DNA of 8,852 nt, taken from the NCBI GenBank assembly GCA_945952175.1, contig CAMFHW010000142.1, positions 1 through 8,852 of the forward strand, in the 5' to 3' direction. Both the position numbers and the translations under genes were made by a program. Numbering within the stretch: the stretch's first letter is position 1; each line of letters opens with the position of its first letter. The stretch is from an uncultured Phenylobacterium sp. Lineage in GTDB: Bacteria > Pseudomonadota > Alphaproteobacteria > Caulobacterales > Caulobacteraceae. Shown one piece after another: positions 1 to 5,086 of this stretch. Under the pieces are notes generated by a model that worked only from the letters and a program-made list of their open reading frames with translations, had not been told where the DNA came from and ran no database searches.

Positions 1-20
1 GTCAGATGGCATCATCTGAC
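1..20. repeat. Perfect 8-bp inverted repeat at the window edge
   Basis: GTCAGATG at 1-8 is the exact reverse complement of CATCTGAC at 13-20, with a 4-base spacer GCAT. It lies in non-coding DNA downstream of the TIGR02444 gene. The element touches the edge of the window, so it may be part of something longer. It could be an operator, the end of a repeat or a small hairpin; the sequence alone does not say which. Confidence 0.5.
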
Positions 21-32
21 CCGTTGAAAAGG

Positions 33-100
33 GCTCTAAATCAAAAGTTTGGAGCGTGTCGGGCGCCGAAACCGCTCACACTTTCGGCTGACACGCTCCA
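33..100. repeat. Large intergenic stem-loop, dispersed-repeat-like, possible terminator for the minus-strand genes
   Basis: Arms 50-60 and 90-100 pair perfectly over 11 bp (TGGAGCGTGTC with GACACGCTCCA). After a small asymmetric bulge, 65-71 pairs with 82-88 over 7 bp, leaving a loop at 72-81. A competing hairpin pairs 33-40 with 48-55 (one G-T pair). Read on the minus strand, the big stem is followed by AACTTTTGATTT, so it could terminate the ubiX/TIGR02444 transcript that ends at 148. The pattern of CTCTAAATC followed by TTTGGAGCGTGTC and its inverted copy reminds me of intergenic palindromic repeats scattered through alphaproteobacterial genomes. That family assignment is from memory and not tested. 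Confidence 0.6.
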
Positions 101-147
101 TGGGCGGCGATCATGCCACGCGGCCCGCCGCCGTAAAGCGCTACCTC

Positions 148-594
148 TCAGCGCAGGACCGAGGCCAGGCCGGCCAGCGCCTCGTCCGGGGCCGCCGGAC
201 CCCACGCGGCGGAGGCGGCCTTGAGCGCCTCAAGGGCCGGATGGCCGCCGCTCGCGGCGCCGGCCAGGGTCTCCAGCGTCTCCATCAGAACACGTTCGGC
301 GCGCAGCTCGGCGGCCTTGACGTCCTCCCGCAGGCCCTCGCGGCCACCATCCTCGACCGGCGGAAAGGCCGGCTTCAACGCCCGGCGCACCTCGCGCAGC
401 GGCTTCAGCACCGTGGCGTCCCAGGCCTTGGCGAGCTTGGCCGCCTCCGCGAGGGTTGCGGCGTCCGGCCCCTCGGCCCACACCGCCCACAAGAGGTAGG
501 AGGTGTTCTGGCCATGCGCGTCCTGCAGGGCCAGGGTCGCCTCCGGCACGCCGGGTTCGCCATAGGCCTTCAAGGTCCAGTCCCACAGCGACAT
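148..594 (-). CDS. TIGR02444/DUF2390 family protein
   Basis: This 148-residue protein starts MSLWDWTLKAYGEPGV and fits the TIGR02444 (DUF2390) family of small proteobacterial proteins, whose biochemical role is not established. The N-terminal pattern of a short W-rich helix, then ALQDAHGQNTSYLLW near residues 22-36, is what I recognise; the remainder is Ala/Leu/Glu-rich and predicted mostly helical. There is no signal peptide or membrane segment, so it is probably cytoplasmic. The ATG (594-592) overlaps the TGA of ubiX (596-594) as TGATG, so the two are almost certainly cotranscribed and translationally coupled. Nothing in the sequence links it to UbiX chemistry beyond this coupling. The family call is good; function is unknown. 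Confidence 0.85.
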   Translation of the reverse strand: MSLWDWTLKAYGEPGVPEATLALQDAHGQNTSYLLWAVWAEGPDAATLAEAAKLAKAWDATVLKPLREVRRALKPAFPPVEDGGREGLREDVKAAELRAERVLMETLETLAGAASGGHPALEALKAASAAWGPAAPDEALAGLASVLR

Positions 595-1193
595 CAGGCC
601 TCTCCCTTCAGGGGCCCCACGTCCTGGCCCCAGCGCTTCACGCTCGCCCAGTTCAGCCCGAACAGGTCCAGCGCCCGGCCCACCGACTGGTCGACCATCT
701 CCTCCAGGCTCTGGGGCTTGGCGTAGAACGCCGGAAGCGGCGGGGCGATCACCGCGCCCATCTCGGCCAGCCGCACCATGGTCCGCAGGTGGCCCAGGTG
801 CAGCGGCGTCTCCCGCACCATCAGCACAAGCGGCCTGCGCTCCTTCAGGGTCACGTCGGCGGCGCGGGTCAGCAGGGACGAGGTCACGCCCGAGGCGATC
901 TCGCTCATGGTGCGCACCGAGCAGGGGGCGACGATCATGCCCAGCGTCGGGAAGGAGCCCGAGGCCACCGAGGCCCCGACATCGCCGGCCTTGTGCACGA
1001 CCGCGGCGCGGGCCTGGACCTCGGCGAGCGACAGCTCGGTTTCCTGGGCGATGGTCAGGGCGGCCGCGCGGGAAAGGATCAAGTGGGTCTCGACGCCGAG
1101 GTCCCGGCAGGCGTCCAAGGCCCGCAGGCCATAGGCCACGCCGCTCGCGCCGGAAATGCCGACAATGAGGCGCGAAGACTCAGACTGGCTCAA
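594..1193 (-). CDS. ubiX: UbiX flavin prenyltransferase
   Basis: UbiX transfers a dimethylallyl group to FMN, making prenylated FMN, the cofactor of UbiD-type decarboxylases, including the ubiquinone-pathway enzyme. The 199-residue product has the usual family length and motifs: GISGASG at residues 12-18 (phosphate/FMN loop), VASGSF at 76-81, APCSVRTMSEIASG at 89-102, KERRPLVLMVRETPL at 117-131 and PPLPAFY at 151-157. No membrane segment is seen; it should be cytosolic and form an oligomer like other UbiX proteins. The start is a TTG at 1193-1191. No ATG or GTG fits between it and the GISGASG motif, the family N-terminus fits, and a GGGAG sits 8 bases upstream. No ubiD lies next to it; the upstream neighbour is a divergent DUF465 gene. 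Its stop overlaps the start of the TIGR02444 gene. Confidence 0.95.
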   Translation of the reverse strand: MSQSESSRLIVGISGASGVAYGLRALDACRDLGVETHLILSRAAALTIAQETELSLAEVQARAAVVHKAGDVGASVASGSFPTLGMIVAPCSVRTMSEIASGVTSSLLTRAADVTLKERRPLVLMVRETPLHLGHLRTMVRLAEMGAVIAPPLPAFYAKPQSLEEMVDQSVGRALDLFGLNWASVKRWGQDVGPLKGEA

Positions 1194-1324
1194 TTGGCGG
1201 GCTCCCGCGCCTGCGATCCGGGCGCCTGTTCCAGCCCCCGCTTTGCAAAGATATGTGATCTGACAGTCCGCGCCAGCGGGTGTTCACTGATCGAAGCTCA
1301 TTCAACAGAAGGAGACGTACGGTC
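1194..1324. promoter_or_regulatory. Divergent intergenic region between ubiX and the DUF465 gene
   Basis: This 131-bp gap must hold promoters for ubiX (minus) and the DUF465 gene (plus). I see a perfect 10-bp palindrome CTTTGCAAAG at 1241-1250 next to the most AT-rich stretch of the gap (to about 1265), a plausible operator or promoter core. No convincing paired -35/-10 boxes are visible on either strand. GGGAG lies 8 bases before the ubiX TTG. A GANTC site (GACTC, 1177-1181) lies just inside ubiX. Confidence 0.4.
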
Positions 1325-1498
1325 ATGGCCGTTGAAGCCCGCATCCGCGAACTCGGCGCCCGCCACCAGTCGCTGGACAAGGCGATCCAGGACGAGATGA
1401 GCCGGCCGTCGGCCGACGATGTGAGGTTGAAGGAGCTCAAGCGACAAAAGCTTCGTCTCAAGGAAGAGATGGAAGCCCTGAAGTCCAAGCCGCACTGA
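1325..1498 (+). CDS. DUF465 (YdcH-like) small coiled-coil protein
   Basis: This is a 57-residue, highly charged, all-helical protein of the DUF465/YdcH type. Residues 4-24 form one helix, with the family-like HQSLDKAI at 14-21. A short turn SRPSADD follows, then a second Lys/Glu-rich helix with LKELKRQKLRLKEEME at 35-50. The spacing suggests an antiparallel helical hairpin. There is no signal or membrane segment. The role of this family is unknown; members are common, often several per genome, in Alphaproteobacteria. The ATG at 1325 is preferred over an upstream in-frame ATG at 1280 because it follows AAGGAG at 1309-1314 (10-base spacing) and because the extra residues are Arg-rich and unlike the family. 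It is a single-gene unit, convergent with trcR, with 50 bp between them. Confidence 0.9.
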   Translation: MAVEARIRELGARHQSLDKAIQDEMSRPSADDVRLKELKRQKLRLKEEMEALKSKPH

Positions 1499-1503
1499 GG
1501 CGG

Positions 1504-1554
1504 CGCGCGACGGGGCGAGCCGCGATGCGACCCGCCCCGCGCGACTGATCAGTC
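1504..1554. terminator. Stem-loop and palindrome between convergent DUF465 and trcR genes
   Basis: CGCGC (1504-1508) pairs with 1539-1543, and GGGGCG (1512-1517) pairs with 1533-1538, giving an 11-bp GC stem with a 3-base bulge. It is followed at once by a perfect 12-bp palindrome, GACTGATCAGTC (1543-1554), which contains the TGA stop of trcR. No T-tract follows on either strand, so if it terminates transcription it is not a textbook intrinsic terminator. Its placement between two convergent genes still makes a 3'-end role likely. Confidence 0.4.
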
Positions 1555-2235
1555 TTCGTCGCCTTCGTCGTCGTACTCGTGCGACGCGGCGTCTTCATGC
1601 TCGTCGTCGTGATCGGCTTCGGCGTGAGCCCCAGACGCACCCGTCTCGGAGGCCGGCTCCAGGGTCGGGCCGTCCGGTTCGACGATCCCCTTGCGCGCGT
1701 CGTCCTTGGCCTTCTTCTCGGCCGCCTTCTTGACCACCGCATCCAGCTCGAGCTGGGTCGCGAGACCGAGCGTCACCGGGTCGACCGGCTTGATGTTGGC
1801 CGCGTTCCAGTGCGTGCGGTTGCGCACCTGGTCGATGGTGGCCTTGGTCGTCCCCAGCAGGCGGGCGATCTGGCTGTCGGCCACTTCCGGGTGGTTGCGC
1901 AGGAACCAGGCGATCGCGTCCGGGCGGTCCTGGCGGCGCGACACGGGCGTGTAGCGCGGCGCCTTCTTCACCGGCTTCAGGAGCTCGGCGTGGCGCGACT
2001 TCTGGGCCTTCATCCGGTACTTCGGATTGTCCTGGGCGGCGTCCAATTCTTCGCGGCTGAGCTGGCCGTTGGCGATCGGGTCGGCGCCGCGGATGTCGCG
2101 CGCCACTTCGCCGTCGGCGATGCCCTTCACCTCGAGCGGGTGCAGGCCGCAGAAATCGGCGATCTGATCGAAGGTCAGCGAGGTGTTGTCGACCAGCCAG
2201 ACGGCGGTCGCCTTCGGCATCAGGATCTCGGTCAT
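1549..2235 (-). CDS. trcR: TrcR/DUF1013 family transcription-associated regulator
   Basis: This 228-residue protein belongs to the DUF1013 family, named cell cycle transcriptional regulator TrcR in family databases and conserved across Alphaproteobacteria. Two helix-turn-helix-like segments are visible: residues about 20-45 (LTFDQIADFCGLHPLEVKGI) and about 104-142, with NHPEVADSQIARLLGTTKAT in its core and an RNRTHW motif at 138-143. A basic linker with PKYRMKAQKSRHAELLKPVK lies between them. After a Lys/Ala-rich helix (165-182) comes a strongly acidic, His-containing tail (about 187-228), probably disordered. The length of this tail varies in the family as far as I recall. The protein is cytoplasmic. 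The ATG at 2235 is preceded by AGGA 9 bases upstream. Its leader carries a strong GAAA-capped hairpin, and it diverges from the BON gene. The family call is firm; the exact role here is inferred. Confidence 0.9.
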   Translation of the reverse strand: MTEILMPKATAVWLVDNTSLTFDQIADFCGLHPLEVKGIADGEVARDIRGADPIANGQLSREELDAAQDNPKYRMKAQKSRHAELLKPVKKAPRYTPVSRRQDRPDAIAWFLRNHPEVADSQIARLLGTTKATIDQVRNRTHWNAANIKPVDPVTLGLATQLELDAVVKKAAEKKAKDDARKGIVEPDGPTLEPASETGASGAHAEADHDDEHEDAASHEYDDEGDED

Positions 2236-2256
2236 GGCGTATTCCTAAAACAGCGG

Positions 2257-2278
2257 CGCCCGGCCTTTCGGCCGGGCG
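2257..2278 (-). promoter_or_regulatory. GAAA-capped leader hairpin upstream of trcR
   Basis: A perfect 9-bp stem pairs 2257-2265 with 2270-2278 around a four-base loop. On the minus strand, the sense of trcR, the loop reads GAAA, a GNRA tetraloop. The hairpin sits 21 bases before the trcR ATG, and TTTTAGGA containing the ribosome-binding site follows. It could stabilise the trcR mRNA 5' end, affect initiation, or act as a weak attenuator. The stem is seen directly; the role is inferred. Confidence 0.5.
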
Positions 2279-2351
2279 GTGCATAAAGCTGCAACCCATA
2301 TAGGCCGGATCGGCGGCCAAGAAAACGACAATCGGTGAAGGTGTTCGCGGC

Positions 2352-2378
2352 GGAACCGCGCGGGTCGGAAGCTGTTCC
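2352..2378. promoter_or_regulatory. Symmetric GGAAC-N17-GTTCC element, candidate EcfG-type promoter(s)
   Basis: GGAAC at 2352-2356 and GTTCC at 2374-2378 are separated by 17 bases. The alphaproteobacterial general-stress sigma factors (EcfG, SigT, RpoE2) recognise GGAAC at -35 and a GTT or TT at -10 about 16-18 bases later. This element fits that on both strands. On the plus strand the TT ends 35 bases before the ATG of the BON gene, leaving a plausible short leader. On the minus strand it would give trcR a leader of about 110 bases. The match is visible; the sigma-factor assignment is inferred, and a dimeric regulator's operator would look similar. Confidence 0.5.
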
Positions 2379-2411
2379 ATACGGCGGGTCGGGGGTTCGA
2401 GGAGACCCACC

Positions 2412-2891
2412 ATGCCGATGCCCTGGGACAGACATTCCGACACCTATCGCGACGCTCCGGTCGAGCGCCGCGCCGAAGACCGCGACGACTACGGCCAGGC
2501 CGACTACAGCCGGGACTACGCCTACGACCCCGACGCCCGCGCCGGCTATGCGCGGGACGAGCGGGACGAGCGTGGCCCCCACGAGCCCCGCACCTGGCGC
2601 GGACGCTCACCGAGCCTCGGCCGCGACGAACGCCGCGACCGCGCCCGCCTGGCCGTCGACCATCGCATCCTGGCCGTCATCACCGAGCGGCTGGAGCGGG
2701 ACCGGCGGATCGATTCCTCCGACGTCGAGATCACCGTCGAGGACGGCGTGGTCTATCTGGCCGGCACCGCCCGCACCCGCGAGGGCAAGCGGCGCATCGA
2801 GAACCTGGTCGATGTCGACGGCGTGAACGACGTGGTCAACGCGCTCCGCGTACGCGAGCCCGAGCGCCATCGCGGCCTGTTCGGCTTCTAG
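2412..2891 (+). CDS. BON-domain protein with a charged disordered N-terminus
   Basis: This 159-residue protein has a C-terminal BON domain (about residues 80-148), recognisable from ILAVITERLERD, the DVEITVEDGVVYLAGTARTR strand-turn-strand unit and VDGVNDVVNALRV. BON domains occur in OsmY-like and related proteins and are linked to envelope association and stress. The first 75 residues or so are extremely rich in Arg, Asp, Glu and Tyr, with runs such as DERDERG, and are probably disordered. I see no signal peptide or lipobox, so unlike OsmY it is probably not exported by Sec. The ATG has a good GAGGAG (2399-2404) 7 bases upstream. A GGAAC-type promoter candidate just upstream would fit general-stress control. 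It ends in RHRGLFGF. No partner gene is adjacent in the same orientation. Confidence 0.85.
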   Translation: MPMPWDRHSDTYRDAPVERRAEDRDDYGQADYSRDYAYDPDARAGYARDERDERGPHEPRTWRGRSPSLGRDERRDRARLAVDHRILAVITERLERDRRIDSSDVEITVEDGVVYLAGTARTREGKRRIENLVDVDGVNDVVNALRVREPERHRGLFGF

Positions 2892-3024
2892 GCCTGGCGG
2901 CGCCTTGCCCGGGCTCATGGCTCGCGCCGGGCTGGGCGGGGCGGTCCAGGGCGACGAGCACGGCGATCGGCGCGATGACAACGGCGATCGCCAGGAGCGC
3001 CAGCAAGGGCAGGAGCAGGGGCAT
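2836..3024 (-). CDS. Possible small single-pass membrane protein
   Basis: From an ATG at 3024 a 62-codon frame encodes MPLLLPLLALLAIAVVIAPI, continuing AVLVALDRP: one strongly hydrophobic segment (residues 2-26), then a short Arg/Gly-rich tail. TAGAGG lies just upstream of the ATG as a possible ribosome-binding site. For about 38 codons the third positions are G/C-rich and the codons resemble those of neighbouring genes. The last 18 or so codons overlap the 3' end of the BON gene on the other strand and look less natural (AGG, AGA, CGA, ACA). It could be a real small membrane protein or a chance frame in GC-rich DNA. I recognise no family, so it is listed as tentative. Confidence 0.3.
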   Translation of the reverse strand: MPLLLPLLALLAIAVVIAPIAVLVALDRPAQPGASHEPGQGAARPRSRTGRDGARARVRGAR

Positions 3025-3352
3025 GGATGCCTCTAGGGGCGCCGCATCGGTCAGGGTCGGGCCGTTCGGGTGACGGCGCCCGACCGACGGCGCGCGTGCG
3101 CGATATGGCGCTCGCGGGCGCGCCTGCGCCAGGACTTTTAATACCACTGAGGCTTCGGCGCCGGGCGTGATAGTCTCGCCCAAAGGACCCCCGGCCAAGC
3201 CGGGCACGGAGCGAACCGGCGCGCGTCGCGCGCCTTCGCCAAGCCGCGGCCCGCCGATCAGCGCGATGGGTCGCCCTTCACCGACATCATGCCCACCGCG
3301 CGTCCGCCAGGTCGGATCTCGCCGTGCGCCAGCCCCTTGGACCTCGACGCCA
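3025..3352. other. Non-coding stretch with several GC-rich stem-loops
   Basis: No convincing gene lies here. Visible structure includes GGTCGGGC (3055-3062) pairing with 3078-3085; GGGCG (3163-3167) with 3177-3181; CCCGGC (3190-3195) with 3199-3204 across a 3-base loop; and GGCGCGC (3218-3224) with 3228-3234 across a 3-base loop. The last three follow one another closely and precede the plus-strand gene at 3353 by about 120 bases. The only AT-rich spot is TTTTAATA at 3136-3143. It could be a structured leader, a small RNA, or just GC-rich spacer; I could not match it to a known riboswitch. Confidence 0.4.
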
Positions 3353-3742
3353 ATGAAGTCTTTCATCCTGCCCGCCGGCTCCCGCATCCGGTTTTCGGCC
3401 ACTGCCTCGGCCGATTGCACGCACCTCCACCGTTGGCACGTCGAGCTTTCGCCCGCCGCCGACGAGGAACCCGCTCACGCCGATATCCAATCCTACGTCT
3501 CTCAGATCGGCCGCGGCGAAGACCAGCGCATCGAGGTCGTGGAGCAGCGGATCGCCCGCAAATGCCTGGTGTGGGCGTCGCATCGCACCTCCCGGGGCTG
3601 GGAGCCGGACGTGGCCCAGGTGGTGGCCGACACGCCCGACGCCCTCACCATCGCCTTCGTCCGCCCCGAGGACGTCGGCGGTTTCGACGCCACCTCCGAA
3701 TGCATGATGACCTTTCACTTCAGCCACGCCCTGGCGGCCTGA
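3353..3742 (+). CDS. Hypothetical protein (129 aa)
   Basis: I do not recognise this protein. It begins MKSFILPAGSRIRF and is a soluble, mixed alpha/beta-looking sequence with no signal peptide or membrane helix. Notable points are one Cys-His-His cluster near the N-terminus (DCTHLHRWHVEL, about residues 21-32), a central acidic helix-like part (EDQRIEVVEQRIARKCLVWA), and a C-terminus with CMMTFHFSHALAA. The His-rich N-terminal part could bind metal, but there is no known motif. An in-frame ATG at 3266 would add 29 residues rich in Pro, Arg and Ser; the later start is preferred on composition, although neither has a strong ribosome-binding site. The next gene starts 4 bases after its stop, so the two are probably one unit. 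Confidence 0.65.
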   Translation: MKSFILPAGSRIRFSATASADCTHLHRWHVELSPAADEEPAHADIQSYVSQIGRGEDQRIEVVEQRIARKCLVWASHRTSRGWEPDVAQVVADTPDALTIAFVRPEDVGGFDATSECMMTFHFSHALAA

Positions 3743-3746
3743 AGCG

Positions 3747-4055
3747 ATGACCGTGGTCTTCGGGCGCTTCCGGCCCGGCGCGACGGGCTACTGGGCGATC
3801 CAGCTTCGGCGCGGCGACATCCCGACGGCGGTCGCCGGCCGCTATGTCTGCCATGAGCGGAACATCACCGACGCGCGCCAGGCGGCGTTGAGATTGGCGA
3901 GACGCCACGGGCTGGGAGACTTCACCCTGGTCCGCGTCTCCCTGCCGATCCGCGGCTGGGGCGGCGAAGACCTGCCGCCGCTCGGCGACTTCCGGGAGGT
4001 GACCGATCTCTTCATCTGGAGCAAGATCCTCAGCGCCCAACAGACTGGCGACTGA
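3747..4055 (+). CDS. Hypothetical protein (102 aa), coupled to the preceding gene
   Basis: This small soluble protein is not recognised. It begins MTVVFGRFRPGATGYWAIQL and contains YVCHERNITDARQAALRLAR (about residues 33-52), an amphipathic helix, then a Gly/Pro-rich part (LPIRGWGGEDLPPLGDF, about 66-82) and a final helix ending SAQQTGD. The single Cys and lack of repeats give no functional clue. The ATG lies 4 bases after the stop of the upstream hypothetical gene, so the pair is probably cotranscribed. The reductase that follows starts 35 bases downstream with its own good ribosome-binding site and may be read from the same transcript. Confidence 0.7.
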   Translation: MTVVFGRFRPGATGYWAIQLRRGDIPTAVAGRYVCHERNITDARQAALRLARRHGLGDFTLVRVSLPIRGWGGEDLPPLGDFREVTDLFIWSKILSAQQTGD

Positions 4056-4090
4056 GCATCGTCCGTCGCGGGCCCAGCGAGGAAACCCCG

Positions 4091-5086
4091 ATGACCAATC
4101 GCCAGATCGTTTTGCAGGAACTGCCCCGCGACCGCTTGGGGCCCGAGCACTTCCGCCTCGCCGAGGCCGACGTCCCGCAGGCCGGCGACGGCCAGGTGCT
4201 GCTGAAGACCCGCTATGTCTCGCTGGACGCCGCCAACCGCGCCTGGATGCAGGGCGCGACCTATCGCGCGGCCCTCGCCGCAGGCGACGTCATGGCCGGC
4301 GGCGCCCTGGCCGAGGTGGTGGACAGCCAGGTGGGTCACCTGCAGCCCGGCGATCTGGTCTTCGCCGATACGGGCTGGCAGGACTATGCGGCGCTGCCGG
4401 CCAAACGGCTGGAGAAGCTGCCGGACCTCAAGCCGCTCACCCACCTGCTCAGCGTCTATGGCGTGGCGGGGCTGACCGCCTATCACGGCCTGATGGAGTG
4501 CGGCCGGCCCAAGGCGGGCGAGACCGTGGTGGTCTCCGCGGCGGCCGGATCGGTGGGCTCGCTGGTCGGCCAGATCGCCAAGATCAAGGGCTGCAAGGTC
4601 GTCGGCATCGCTGGCGGCGCCGAGAAGGGCGCCTGGCTGCGCTCGGAACTCGGCTTCGACGCGACCGTCGACTACAAGGCGGGCGACGTTCGCCGCGCCC
4701 TGCGCGCAGCCTGCCCCGATGGGGTCGACGTCTATTTCGACAATACCGGCGGCGACATCCTGGAAGCCGCCCTGTTCAATATGAACATCCACGGCCGCAT
4801 CGCCTGCTGCGGGGCGGTGTCGCAGTATGACGGCGCGGCCCCGCCGCACGGCCCGCGCGGCGTGCCGGGCCTGATCGTCACCAAGCGGCTGAAGATGGAG
4901 GGCTTCATCGTCTCCGACTTCCGCGACAAGGACGCCCAGGCGCTGGCCGACATGCAGGCCTGGGTCGCCGACGGCCGCCTGAAGGTGCAGGAGGACGTGA
5001 TCGAGGGTCTGGAGAACCTGCCCGCGGCCCTCATCGGTCTCCTGGCCGGCGAGAACCGCGGCAAGCGGATGGTGAAGGTGGCCTAG
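4091..5086 (+). CDS. NADP-dependent zinc-free medium-chain dehydrogenase/reductase (CurA/YncB type)
   Basis: The 331-residue protein belongs to the medium-chain dehydrogenase/reductase superfamily, in the group of zinc-free NADPH-dependent alkenal/2-alkenone reductases related to CurA, YncB and leukotriene B4 dehydrogenases. Residues 1-120 or so form the GroES-like substrate domain, with VLLKTRYVSLDAANRAWM at 36-53. The Rossmann domain follows, with the nucleotide-binding SAAAGSVGSLVGQIAK at 149-164, KGCKVVGIAGG at 166-176 and DVYFDNTGGDILEAAL at 213-228. Structural-zinc cysteines are absent, as expected for this group. It likely reduces activated double bonds of aldehydes or ketones in the cytosol; the true substrate is unknown. 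The ATG follows GAGGAA (4079-4084) by 6 bases. Its TAG stop lies within a CTAG that also supplies the stop of the convergent RibB gene. Confidence 0.88.
   Translation: MTNRQIVLQELPRDRLGPEHFRLAEADVPQAGDGQVLLKTRYVSLDAANRAWMQGATYRAALAAGDVMAGGALAEVVDSQVGHLQPGDLVFADTGWQDYAALPAKRLEKLPDLKPLTHLLSVYGVAGLTAYHGLMECGRPKAGETVVVSAAAGSVGSLVGQIAKIKGCKVVGIAGGAEKGAWLRSELGFDATVDYKAGDVRRALRAACPDGVDVYFDNTGGDILEAALFNMNIHGRIACCGAVSQYDGAAPPHGPRGVPGLIVTKRLKMEGFIVSDFRDKDAQALADMQAWVADGRLKVQEDVIEGLENLPAALIGLLAGENRGKRMVKVA

Noticed and set aside
1579..2286. 235-codon plus-strand frame opposite trcR
   Set aside because: trcR has a recognisable family, a good start and natural codons; the opposite frame is Arg/Val/Gly/Leu-rich with no domain.
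2303..2318. GGCCG-N6-CGGCC inverted repeat as an operator
   Set aside because: Short GC-only inverted repeats are expected by chance in this DNA, and there is no other support.
3160..3240. Known riboswitch or small RNA
   Set aside because: I compared by eye with consensus elements I remember (TPP, cobalamin, SAM, SAH, guanidine, fluoride, c-di-GMP) and found none of their conserved bases.
2836..3420. 194-codon minus-strand frame starting at 3420
   Set aside because: Upstream of 3024 it is Pro/Arg/Gly-rich and overlaps the hypothetical gene at 3353. Only the part from 3024, with a hydrophobic segment, deserved a tentative entry.
3842..4849. 335-codon open frame on the minus strand opposite the reductase
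   Set aside because: The plus strand encodes a clear medium-chain reductase and a hypothetical gene with good starts. The minus frame is compositionally a shadow.
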